A stretch of 64,000 nucleotides of DNA, taken from positions 18,038,745 through 18,102,744 of the forward strand of contig CM075102.1 of assembly GCA_037576195.1 (NCBI GenBank), in the 5' to 3' direction. A model generated the notes under the pieces. The model was given only the letters and a program-made list of their open reading frames with translations. It did no database searches and was not told the origin of the DNA. A program made the translations under genes and the position numbers. Shown here one piece after another: positions 11,259 through 23,654 of the stretch; position 1 is the first letter of the stretch, and every line of letters begins with the position of its first letter. The stretch is from Phytoseiulus persimilis. Lineage: Eukaryota > Arthropoda > Arachnida > Mesostigmata > Phytoseiidae.

Positions 11259-14200
11259 CCGGCACGCGCTCCGGCCTAGAGTTGGCGACCGAGGAAGCGA
11301 TCGATAGACTGTCGGCTTCAGACGCGGCTCGTGATCCACACGCTGACCATTAGGTAACCAATTTATAAGATGCAAATGCAACACCCCGAACCGGCCATAT
11401 GGAAGGGGTGATTTCGAAGATTTATTTCGCCCAAGCCTTTCGCACCGAAATGGGAGACGACGAGAGCTACGCTATTCGTCGTCGTCCGACAGAGGCGTGC
11501 ATGCTGTTAGCGGCGCTGTCGGTTGGGTGTGAGCAGCTGAAAGGTGATCACTGCCTCAATCACTGTCCTAGTCGTCGAAAGTCACTTATCTTAGCAGTCT
11601 CGGAGGAGAATGCGGAGGAGGGGATGTTGGAGGGGTCATCTGGTGGACGATCGCGTGAAGAAGCATCGCTCGCGAGTAGGCTCCCCGAGCGCCAAGTGTG
11701 TGTTTTACGGCTGACACACTTTATGGCGGCACAAGGCTTGACCCCAACGACACATCGGTCCGAACTTCTTCTGTTTGAAACCGGACCTTCCGTATGTCAA
11801 TCGAGCCAGGGGTCTGATCTTACCCCGGGATCAATCACAGGATGAATCCCCACTTCCGAGGAGGATCATCCAGGAGACTTGAGCGAGCCGATGCAACTCG
11901 ACAACCGAAAATCTGGACCGGAGCTGGACTAGCCCGGCTCCGATTCTCCCCCGGCTCCCCCGATCGGATTTTCTCGTTTCACGGGAGGAAAATCAAACTC
12001 CAAATCTGATGTGCACGGACGGGTCGTTTCTCTATGGAGAGCATATGAGGAAAAAACTCCTTGCTGAAAGTTGTCCCGTGCGCCAATCTCTCCCGCGTCT
12101 TCTTCCTCAGTACATTGTACGTCACCACTTGGAACTGATGACCTGATTTTCGTTGGATGCCGTTGCCGAGCTCGTCCGCTCTCGCTCTCTCTCTCGTAGC
12201 TCGCAGAATCGCAAGGGTGCGAGGTGTCGCAGTGCTGTGATCGACTGTGATTGTGTCGGCATTGTCTGGGAAAGTGATCTCGGAAGCGAGGATCCATCTG
12301 TATGTATGTGCGTGCGAAAATGTCCGGCGGCACCTCGCCATTGCTGACCTCTTTCTTCTGGTTCCGATGTTGGTTCTCCAGAGGTTATGCCGATCTCACC
12401 ACCGCCTACATTCGTGAGCGGCCGGCTCCGAAGACCAGCTGTCCGTCGGCTTAATTAAGATCACCGTCAAGATACCTGCTGAGCGCTCGTGGTGTGAGGG
12501 CGCGGTTTCCTGGATTAGTGTAAAAACACAACGAAAAATTATCGGTCAGAAGACACTCGGCATCGGAACAAACAGCTTTCAGTCGCGGCTCGGTGTAAAA
12601 AGCTTTCCTCTCTTTCGGCCCGCTCGGTTAGATAGAACTCTGAACTGAGCGCGGTGCCCTCGAGTGTTCTCCGATCTGAACGGAATGTTAGCCGTTCTAG
12701 AAAGGTCGCCTCGGTTATGGTGTCCTCAATCCGTTCGGCCCGCCGAAAGCCTAGAGGAGTAAAGGCTCTTCCGAATCGCGCCGCAAGAGAGAAGACACAC
12801 CGAACTTTTGACCCACGCTTCGCTAGGCGCCAGCGACGCCGCGCTTCAACTCGCGGGAAGAAGCTGAGATCGTTGTTCGATCGGCCCGTGGAGGTCTCCC
12901 GCGTGGGCGCTGCATAGAGTCGGGTTCGGATGTTGATATCGGCATTTGTCTGTATGTTTTAGCTGGCGACGGCAATTTGTCGACACCACCCCCACGATAG
13001 AGATTCTCGAATTGTCAGCCTGGTTGCTGCCGGTGAAACTTCGCGAATCGCAGCTAAAAAATCGTTGAAATCGATGGAAAAAGCTCTAAAATCATTAGTC
13101 ACTCGATGTTTTCAGTCGTTAGGTAAGAATTTGTCGTTGACGACTCCCCCACAATAGCCGAACGCTTCCTGGTTGCCGACTGGTTGACCCAGATCTTCAC
13201 CGACTGAGTCGGTGTGGTTGATGTAAGAGGGTGGCGGTGGAGGCAGCGGCGGGGGAGGGGAGGGGGTCCTCCGAGCCAAAGCTGGCGGGATTCGGCAAGC
13301 AGCCAGCTCGGATGCCGGCCAGTCAGGCAGGCATCTAACCCAGTTGGAGCACCTATTGCATAAGAGTTTCCGGCATTCGCATCTGATGCCACTCGACCAT
13401 GTAATCTTCTCCAGGTTTTAAAATCTCCCCCGCGCGCGCGCACGACCCTCCTCCCTCTACTTGACCTGACTTCTTCAGATGCAGAAGGATTTTTTTCGTT
13501 TTAGACTTCACTCTGTTTCCGACTACGCTGCTGATCTCGAACTTCGAATCGTGAAACTCCTCTAGTTTCGGGATTGAAACGTTCGCGAATCCGCTCAGCT
13601 GGTGGATTCGTCGAGGACAGCCAGCGACGGAACATCGACTGAGGGAAATCGCTGTAGGATCACCCGGGGAGATTGTGGGAACGTCGCCACAATGGCAGCT
13701 GGTGCAAACGGGTGCACGGAGTTGCATGTAGAGAGTAGAAGCTGTCCGGACTTCCGAAAATGTCCGGTGCGGCTCGTGACCCACTTGCGAAAGTGGGTTA
13801 CACCGGCCTGGATCCTTTCACTGTGTGAACCAGGCACCATGTTATTGTTTGGACCCCATCCTCCAGTAGGGGTTCCGGCTCTATTGTCTCCTACTCTCCG
13901 GTATCGCTCAATGGATCGCCTCGATTGCACAACTTCCGCACTGGTGCAATGCCGGTCCTCCTCTGGCTGGCTGCGTGGCTGGCTGTCGACGATGCTGCAA
14001 TGTCAATGTCGACCCCGAAGCGGATCGTGTCGAGGATCCAACCGGATTCGGAGAGACTTCCCAGAGCCAGCAATCTCGGTTCCCATGCTCGGCGTTCACG
14101 CCCTGAAAATTAAAAAGTGATCAACGCATGCCCCCTGACCAGCCGATCCCATCATCGATCTCTTTCTCGTCGGCGTTCACAGTTGGGAGTTGGCCCATGC

Positions 14201-17200
14201 AGGGGAAGATAACCGACTTGTTCTTACCGGTCGTGAGACTCGGTTCATGATGCACGACCGTTAGAAAGATCATCGCCTTCTGTCAGATGCATCCTTTCTT
14301 TCACGGATGTTCTTAGGGTGAGCCTCGATCTGGGGATCGTCTCACGAGATCGTCCCCAGAACTTGGAACGATACCGTCCGATTGTCGGGGCTATGGTGGG
14401 AATTTTCGGTGTTTTGATTGGGCATGCGAGAAAGAATTCTCCAAATCAGCTCGAGAGATCGGCGAGACTCCGAGCAGAACGTCGCCATTAGTATCGAGTT
14501 CGGGCGACATTCGATCTAAGACTCGTCGTCTGCGGTGGCATCGGTCGGTAGAGTTTTGAAGACTTTCTTGAGCATGAACAGCATTGTGTGTGGTCCCGGA
14601 GTCCAGAGACATTCCTGTCAGTTTTGGAATATCACCCGCTCTACTCACGAGCGGAAAAATGTTTGGTCGCTTTTATCCAGCTCGCTACGGGTTGTGCGGA
14701 ACAGCGAACGCAAACAAAAGCTATCAATATTTAGCGCAGAGCCTAGGCCTAGTCTTGGCTGGAGAACAACACGAGGAAAGTGTGGATTGGGATCGAACCT
14801 TCGTTGAGCAAAGATCTCGAGACGCCAAATAATGTCATCAGCCCTCGAGCTAGGAACGATTCCTACAGTTCGAATGGGTAGACCCATTTTCCAAGCAGTA
14901 AATATTTGATTTGATTGGTTTAGGTATTGGCTCACTGCGCCGGGGTATCGGGTCTCATGATCTGACTCCAGGAAGCCGTCACGAGCTGAGGATGACGTTC
15001 GGAATGAGAGTTCAATAATCTCTGCGGTACCTTTCGAGAACGCGTAGCAGCGCCCGTGAAAGGGAAGGGCTATTGACATGAACTGTGTAGTGCTCTCAAA
15101 CATCTCTCTGACGGAAAGCAGAGCATCAGAAAATGACTCTTTGCGAATCTTTTACAGCTTTCCAACTCCACCCAAATGTAGCGTGAGAAATTCCAGGTCG
15201 AAATCATCTCCGCGGGCGCACTCGAAGCCTCTCCTTTCGAGCGAATGCCAGACTCCCGATGACGTGAGCCAATAGACGTGTCGTGCGTTCACGGTGGCAT
15301 TCGTCGCACTTTCCGGTCCTCGACCGTCAGCCGCACACCTCACAGACAGCTCGAGCGGATACCGACCACCGAAAATGAGTGGACACGGGTCTAGACGATG
15401 ATTCCGAATGGGATGCCATTCCCAACACAGCACTCCGGCTGGGATGCGACCGCTCGCGAATTGAGAGCATCGAGGGAACTGTTTGAGCTCGAGGGAGTCT
15501 ATCAGAGTTGAAGTCCACGGTCCGCAGTTCGCGATGAGCGAGGGTTATTGGTAGAGCTAGGACAATCAGGCATTCATCATTCCATACTTGATGGCTGAAT
15601 TTAGCAGATTCCATGGCAATGATGCTTAATTCATCAAACTATCCATGCATCTACCCATAGATCCATGGGTTGATGGATAATGATGAATGAATAATGCCCG
15701 AACTCCGCAGCTCTGGTGATTGGAGATTTCTACTCGAGCAAACCTCTCGATGTCTGCAGCGATGGCGAAGATCATCTTAAAGTCGCCGGACCCGACGGCA
15801 CCGATTTTGATCGGACAGAAGCCCTAGTCTCCTCTTCGACGTTCGCGGAGGAGGTTCAGCTGATTTCGTGAACGAGAACTGTTATTTCGCATCAACGGCC
15901 GCATCGCTTCCGCGACTCCATAAATTGCGACCCTTTTTTTGGGGCGCTTCCTTTTTGCGGCACTCCTCTGATGTTCGTTGACAACACTGTTGCTTTATGA
16001 GGAGATAAATTCTACTAGCTGACAGAATTAGCTAACCAGGAACTCTTTGGGATCACAGTAAGAGCTCCGGTGATGTTTCCCCCGCCTCGAAATTTACTGG
16101 TGGCTTGCATGTCACATAAATTGAGCGTTCTTTCTCCTGCTCTCTCCTTTCCTCTGGCCTGCTCACTCGTTCGTTGGTTTTCTGCTTCTGGCTCAAAGCC
16201 GCAGCGAAGTTTAACTCTGAACCACCAAGGCTATCCGAACGGCTCCACAACCCGTAAGGTAAACATCACGACAGTGCTAAACAAACATATATGTCGGCGG
16301 CATATGGCACAGCATTCGAAGGGGAGTGATCGCACAAGGCATCCATCTCTTCCTCTTGCAACAGCCTATCTGGTGTTGGGCTCGCTAAAGACCACCGTCA
16401 GACAACAAATCAAGCCACCACCGACGGATTCGATTCGAATTGGGAAAAAATTGCTCGCAAACCTGGATCTGTTTGAGATCCTTTTCTAGAACTACGCGGT
16501 CAACTTCAGTGAATACACCTTCGCTCCGAATGCTGCGATTTGATCCTCCTACAGCAACGAATGCCACCTCCGCCTTCGATTTGTCCGGCCCCGACTCGGG
16601 GCGATCGTGGCGGCGATGCATCGTTTCTCTGCCACGGCTCCCGATCCACATTAGGGTCACTACCACGACCAGATTCGGAGGGCATGACTCCCATTATTTC
16701 CGGGCGCAAGAGGCAGGCACGGGCCCGAATGGATCTTCATTCAATGCACCCATGGTGACCAATGGGTTTGACCGGTTTCGGACCGTGCCCGGGTACTAGC
16801 CTCCGAATCACAGGCGGGCAACTCCTCTTGCGGGAGGGGGCAGAAACAAACGGATACTTCAGTCGCCTGAGCGGAAGCATCCAGAGTTCTCAATCACGAG
16901 GAATGAATACCGACCTAGTACGGGAGGACATTAACGAATTCGGAAGAAGTTCGTGGAGCAATGGGAACCGACCGAATGGGTAAGAGACAGGGGTACTTCT
17001 CGTCTTACGAATCGGTTCATTTTCCGGTCCTCGGAGTTTGAGATCCAGATGAAATACCTGGACAACCTCGGATTTCAGCGTTGATGGAATCTGTCGGGAC
17101 CTGACCGTTCTCTTGAAATTCAGACGGGTCAACTTGAGATTCAGCTAGCACGGGCTCCTGCAGTGTAGTCGCGGCTTCCGGAGTTCTCAATAGTCGGACG

Positions 17201-17588
17201 AAAGAACTCAAACCTGTAAATGTTCTTCCCCTGTGATGGGTCTTTGAAAATATCTTTCAATGCTCCAGTTCACGATGATTGGGAGGAGGATGATGATTCG
17301 GAGCATGTTTGGCAGCTCAGCGGAACGAAGCTCCGCTTCAGCTGTCCCGGCGATCCGGCATCGGAAACAGAACGACGGTGCTGTTCGTCGTACATGCACA
17401 CTCCTTTATGCATTGTCGTTCCTGCGATCGTCGCCATCAATGCGGTTCTGGCTGTGTCGGTGCGGATTGAAAAGCGTTGAAATCTCGACGGCTTTGTGAA
17501 AAGTCGTCTTTGTTAACAAACGGTAGCCGATGCCGTAGGCGTTGGCACTTGCTGCTCAGTGGCAGGTTCTTCGCCTGTCCCTCAGTCT

Positions 17589-17625
17589 GTCCGCCCGCCC
17601 GCCCGCCCGCTGCCCGACTGACTGC
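17589..17625. repeat. (CCCG)n tract
   Basis: Five CCCG-type units are followed by GACT units. Confidence 0.85.
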
Positions 17626-20443
17626 TTCTTTGGTTCACTGTAGGCTGCTTCTCGCGCCGGTGCCGTCTACGCCAATCGGTCGTGACTTCTTCCCTCAGCA
17701 CAGACACCGAGGTGCCGATTGAGGACTCGGAGCCATGAATTGTGATCGTGCACAGGGCAATTAGCGTTGGACGTAGAGCCCCTCGACAAACATCGTTAGC
17801 GCTGATCGCTTCTTAGGCTCCTGGATCATGCGCCCGAGTCTTCGCGGAGCATCTCTCTGATTTCTCTCTGAGACCGTCGTCTGATTCTCATGCTCAAACG
17901 GGAAGCTCATCGATACTCGAAAAACTCTCCTTTTCACTTTGGAGAAGGAACATTCCCGGCCATTTTAATGAAAAGCACACGCTCCCGTTCATTATCCTCA
18001 CGAAGAGGCTAATTTCGGCTTGTTCTCGGGAACAGAGTTTTCTGAACCAAATGCACTGACACAGGAAGGAGCTAAACGCAGGGCGATCTTCTCAGAACAG
18101 GAGTTCGATTTCGATGTAAGCCGGAACGCTCGAAACATGCGATGTAAGCGATCGCGTCAGCTTCCTGGTGTAGAGTTATGACTTGTCACGCGGAGCGTGC
18201 CTCCCCATAACTCTGTCTCCCATACAATGCTACGTGTTTGCCTGTACTGTCAATCAAAAGCCTGTGTGCGTCGCTAAGCGTGGCGGCATTTCGCCGGGCG
18301 TCCTCGTCGCCGTCGCGTCCGCCATAAAGTGATCAAACGCTCTCAACACAATCATTTATTCATAGTTGACAGAAGGTGCAGTGCTTTGGCGGCGACGAAC
18401 TATCTTCAGTTGAATTCAGGCCGTTCCTTGATACGGGAAGGCCCTCTTCACGGCTTTCGGAAAGAGTGTACTCTCGTCGCTCGAGGAGCGCGAGACTTTA
18501 CCCCTGTGGAAGAAGAGCTCCCATATTCGGAGCGTCGTCCCAGAGTCAGTTGAGGCTGGGTTTGATCGCGGAGAACTGTTGGAGCTCTGTACCTTTCGTT
18601 CTACCTTTTCGTCGAATTCTCTCAGCACTAGGGAAGTTTTAGCGAAGGAGTTCTTGGGACGCGAGTTCACAACAGCCAGCGCGAGACGGAGGCGAGTAAG
18701 TTGACCAGCCGGGTAAAAGTTCTCGTCGGCTAAAAAGTCAGTCCGTATCTTTCCCATGACTCACTTGGCTGGCACGCAACTTGGTCGGCTGCTCTCCGTT
18801 CAGAAAATCTGTTCCGCTGGCCCCACCTTTTCCAACTGCCACCGCCGTGGCCGTTTCTTTTGTTGCCTCACTGAATGGCTATTGAACTGTAAGACTTATC
18901 TTCTGCACTCCGCGGGGACAGTCTCGCGCTCACAGCGCATTCAACGGAGTTTCAGTATTCGGGAACGTTTTGCTCAAATCGGGGACATTCTCGGAGCCAT
19001 AGCGGCCGTGAGCACCATCTGTACCATCTGTACATGTGAAATCGAAATGAGCCCAACCCGAGAAATATTCATCAATTTCATTGAAGATGATGAGAAAGTC
19101 TCGCGAATATAAATTTAGTGCAGCCACAATCTGGAAGATGATCTTCAGCTCATCGGTGACGTCACGACGATCAAAGATAGCGGAATCAGAGAACATGCGG
19201 TACGGCAGGCTAACAACAACCACAAGAGCAGCAGCAAGAGTAATAATCATCATCAATGATGGAATGAATTTATTGTCGGTGGAAAGTCGTGTGGAACTAA
19301 TCGAACACCGTCGCTGGCCACGGTGAACACCATTTTCAAAACGATGCTGTTATGTGTTATTCGCCTTCGCCTCTCTTTATAGAGGAGAAGAGTCACTCAC
19401 AGTTCTATGATTGACTCGGAGCCGATATGCAGCCTGTGGATTCGGGCAGATGCATTTCAGTGAGCTACGCGTGGAGGATCAACGGAGTAGTTCGTTCTAT
19501 CACGTTCAATCTTCCCTGGGAATATCTTCCCCGACTAATCCTGCGCTGAATCCGGAGTGTTGGAGCGATCTTGACAAATTGAATGACTCTGAACAATGTC
19601 AGGATTCTGCCGGGATCAGAGTTTTCAGCTTTTTCGATAACTTCTCCCCACGAAGAGGGCGACTGAGCGAACTGCTAGATCTGAAAACTTTATTATTCTA
19701 ACCGTTCGAACGTGTGTTTATTTTGAGCATGAGACGGGGAGCTCCTGGATTTTCCTGTCGGGAGTTCAACGGACCCGACCGTGTCCAACTCGAGTTCCGA
19801 CACCCGAGGTTGTGGTTTTTGGAGTTCCTGTCCACCTTCCGGACGCGTCTCGTAACCCGTTGTAGCGGTTGGAGTTCCGTTAAATACCCGATATCCGCTT
19901 AATGAACTCCTAACCCTTCTCGAGTTCAGCGACCCAGCCTCCGAGTTCGCGACCAGACCACGTTCGGACACGCAGCCTTAGGCAGCCAACGAAGCAAGTC
20001 AGATGCGTCTAATCTCTTGTTGTGGATGTACGCAGGCGGCTCAACGTAGTTACCTGAGTATAAGTGGGTGGGCGGACTGAATTGTATACGACAGTGTTCG
20101 AGTTGTTCGCTTCCAGCGTCCCAAAAGCCTACTGCTCCACTAAAGTTGTTCGCGTGCACAATGTGTGCACTCACGAAGAAATTTTCTCTGTCTTTGCGGA
20201 CTTTACACCGAGTTCGTCTCATTTTGCCGGAGGATTCGAGCAGCAGCAGTCCAAGCGGTGACGGCAGCTGAAGACCGCGGACGAGGCACGATGAAGTCCC
20301 GAAAGGCAGAGCGCGCGTGCCGCACCCTTCGCTTATCAAGACGAGCTCAGCGATAATCAATCATGTTAACCAGTTTGTGTGTGATGTCTGCGGTGTGTGT
20401 TTGAGCCAGCTGTGTTAGAGCAAACCCTTTTTGAAATGTCCGT

Positions 20444-20463
20444 TGTCGTCGTCGTCGTCGTCG
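20444..20463. repeat. (GTC)n microsatellite
   Basis: About seven GTC units in tandem. Confidence 0.85.
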
Positions 20464-20605
20464 CAGTCCCAGTGAAGATGATGAGAAGAACTTCATCAGT
20501 GTCACTGGGTGAAAGTCAGAGTCTTGAACTCCCTTCGCCGGATGGAGGCGCCTGGTGACCGAGAGAGACATTGACCTCAAGCAACGGGATTGGACTCGTT
20601 CTTCA

Positions 20606-20623
20606 CAGACACACACACACACA
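20606..20623. repeat. (CA)n microsatellite
   Basis: Eight to nine CA units in tandem. Confidence 0.85.
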
Positions 20624-23154
20624 AGGCCTCGATCCTGCTGCCGCTGCTGCTGCAGGATCGGCGAGTGATGGCTCGAAGAGTGGATGTATTGTGACTTCTG
20701 GTGTATGAGGGCGGTCTCTGGGTCTCTAGGTGGAGGCTCCTCGGACGGTGGATCAGTCTGTCTGATGAATTCCTCCGGAACCTAAGGCAGCCCGTCATAC
20801 TCGCAGACGCGTGTTCATTACTCAGGACAGGTCAACGCTCGCGAAAATCCCAACGCCCGAACATTTGAACTTGCGGGAGTTGGCTTCCACTGACCGTTGT
20901 TCCGATTGGCACCTCGAGAGCCGAGTCCAGAACCTCGGTCGAGATCGCCGATGGTCTCCCACGGAACTCGTCAAAAACTTGTGGGAGATTCGAATCGATT
21001 TTTTTTTTACGAAATTGTTTCCGATCCGAGGCGGTGAGAATTGACCCCGGGTCAGCAGGTTCACTCGAGGGCTCTGCGGAACCGAACTGGCACAGGATAT
21101 TGCATACTTTTAGGAGTCCGGATAAAAACGAGTGAAAGTTGGGATGCCCGAACTCCCACGAGAAGGCCTCCGGAGGAAGTCCTCTGGGCCGTACCTCCAT
21201 TTCTCTCCTGAAATACTCGAAAACATCCCGCGCCTCGTCCACTGACAGGCACGAGCGTGACGCATTTCACCTCGCTGACCACAGCAGACTTCTGACTGAA
21301 CACCGTGTCGATGCGAATGTCGCGTCGCGTTCGTCAACGTCAACTTGAGCTGCTCTGACCATGACGTAAGACGTACTTCTGGGCGAAGCTCGGCGTGGAG
21401 GCCCGGCTCAACACTCAGAACGAGATGAGTTTGAGGTTCTCGAAGATTCACTCGTCCAGTGGGGAGGCTCACCCGGTCGTAGCCAAGATGTCACGCTAGC
21501 TGTTTTGTTTCCTGTCCAGAATCGGCGCGACGATACTCTCAAAGAATATCCTGGATCCCACAGTTCTCGGTGAGCGGACTTCTTGCTGCTATCAAATCCC
21601 CAAGCCGATGACCCTGCGCGATCGGAAGTCGCTAAACTGGACCGAACTCTCGCTTTCACGAGCCCGAGCTGTGCTTGGAGTGAGTTTTTGTGATTCGCAG
21701 CCTCGGATTGTGAAAACAACTCAGCGGGACCCTGTTCGGATCTGCCACGGAATGCAAATGCCTTCCACGATCATTCCGGCCGAGGTAACCATTCGAATAG
21801 AACGCATTGTGAGGCTTTTAAGTTTTTTTCGAAGATTCTCAAAGAGGGTAGCGGCCGGTACGCTCTGGTAATCAACAGCCCGATGCTACATCAGCCTCCT
21901 GGGATTGGGCCATCCCGCTGAATGTCGGATTCTGGGTGAGCGTGAAGAATGAGGAACAGTCGGGTGGAAGCACGTATTTATGGAAGCATGTACGAGAACG
22001 ACCCGAAAGGGGCGAATGATGAGTCCGTGGATGTTGTACCGGTCTGCCGACCTTGAACTCAGGTGCGTTCCGCCAATTTTGAGGCAATTTCCTCATCGGC
22101 ATCATCTTGAAAACGACCGTCACACTGAAATGAATCGAAGGTATCTTCAATTACGCGCTCGAACGCTGGTACTTCGAGCGGGTTCCAACACTTACACGCT
22201 GTACGGTTAATCAGCCGCGACAGCAAAACAGTCGAGGAAGCGTTATAGGAAAAGGCTGAGCGCTTCGGAGAAGCAGCTCCATTGAGACCATCCGGGGAGC
22301 TGGGTGGGATTTCCCCCCTAAGAGTCGATTCAGGAGCGCCTCCTTGGAGGATTCGGCCCGAGCACGCGGTGCTACCGAACTCATCCTGAACATAACCTTG
22401 AAAGGCAGCGGGTCGCCTGGAAATAGAATAGAGTTCTCCGACATCAGGCGCTTCCTCAGATCATGATTCTAGGTGGTACGACGTGATGATTCAGGGAATG
22501 CGTCAATGAATCCCAGAATTCTGAATATTCATCCGATGCCACTTGATACCGTGCTGGTGATCCACTCCCGGTATGTTTGAACGGGGCGCGGTGCACTCGA
22601 CATTCCCACGTTTTCCGTCGGAGGGCGCCACGAGGGCTTGCAGCAGTGCGTCAGTAGAACGTTGACGTCTGGCGTCTGCCGCTGGACGTAAACCCTCTTC
22701 CCGTTTGGCGTCGTCTGCAGCAGTACAAAGTCAAGAGTGAGAAGTGGCGCTGTTGTTTTGGTTGTTGTGGTCCCGCTGCTGCGTCTAGGTGGCAAGGCAG
22801 TCACCTCAGACCGGGTGAGAACCGGGTGGCTGAGACGCCTGGAGGAAATGCACGCCTCGAGTTGTCCTCGTCTACGCGTGGAACTCAAGTTGACGTCGTG
22901 TTGACGTCGTCGCCGTACGCTCGGACTGAACGAGCGTTACAGCGGCCCGTTAAGGTAGAACTGGTGTAGGAGGCTCAACCCACTCGACGGCAAGAGAAAG
23001 GGGAAAGTTGTGAGGGATCCTGAAACTTGCGAGGCAGATGAAGATTCCGTATGAACACTTGTTCTGTCCCTTGTTGTTGTTAACACTGCCACCGTAACAA
23101 GAACAAAATCATTCGCGACGTTGTTTGTTGTCATTGTTGATCCGTCCCCCAATC

Positions 23155-23195
23155 GGCCAGCCAGTCGGTCGGTACGTCCGTGCGTGCGTGCGGCC
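23155..23195. repeat. Tetranucleotide tract upstream of the first shot exon
   Basis: GCCA, GTCG and GTCC/GTGC units in tandem, about 350 nt upstream of the shot start codon and so probably in its leader or promoter. Confidence 0.7.
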
Positions 23196-23521
23196 TTCCA
23201 TCCATTTGGTCATCTATCAAACGAATCATCTGACCACGACGACCGCCGTCATCTGCGGGACCGGCACTCCGAACACATTGACTACCCCCCGCCCCATTTT
23301 CGCCGCCCAAGCAACTGCGCCCCCTCGACGTGCCACCTGCAGTTACAACTGCTGGGGCAGCAGCAGCTGCGCTGTTGTCGTGGTCGACCGAAAACTGTGA
23401 GTGCGGGGAGGGAACTGTGAGAACTCTTCGGTCCCGTCAGACGTCCGTTCATCAAGTGCTTCTGCTGTTGTCGTCGATGGTGGTCTGCCTTGCGGGCGAC
23501 CAAACCAGTTAGAAACTCAGG

Positions 23522-23654
23522 ATGTACCGATTCGAAGAGTATAAGCAGGGCGGACGATATACAGTCGTCCAAGAAACCACGTCCGCTTCGACGACCGACG
23601 AAACCAACGACCCAAAACTTCTGCAGTACGAGAGCTCCCTCAACAAGTTCAAAG
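23522..23654 (+). CDS. Shot first coding exon, full actin-binding-domain isoform
   Basis: ATG at 23522 lies four codons after an in-frame TAG (23510-23512), so the start is well fixed unless a leader intron ends in the weak CTCAG just before it. The exon gives 44 codons, beginning MYRFEEYKQGG and ending SSLNKFK, plus one G before an AAAG/GTAGGC donor. That single G completes Asp with the first two bases of the CH1 exon at 34908, giving KFK-DERDAIQKKTF, the junction typical of Shot N-termini. The peptide is polar and has no known domain; it sets the N-terminus of the CH1+CH2 isoform. The following intron is 11.3 kb. Confidence 0.85.

Larger units (their letters stand above)
6256..23521. other. 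17-kb stretch without a supported gene
   Basis: No exon pair with agreeing phases, recognisable domain, tRNA, rRNA or transposon could be defended. Open frames up to about 190 codons occur on both strands but overlap each other, and their translations look random (many Cys, Trp and Arg, no conserved pattern). A GTAAGT on the minus strand at about 6711 could belong to a leader exon of the leftward gene. The promoter and leader of shot presumably lie near the right end. Short G/C-rich tetranucleotide tracts and a few microsatellites are listed separately. Confidence 0.45.

Noticed and set aside
11120-11353. 77-codon acidic/Ser-rich frame starting with GTG
   Set aside because: No ATG, the Ser run comes from a GTC microsatellite, and the GTAACC donor at its end lies after an in-frame stop.
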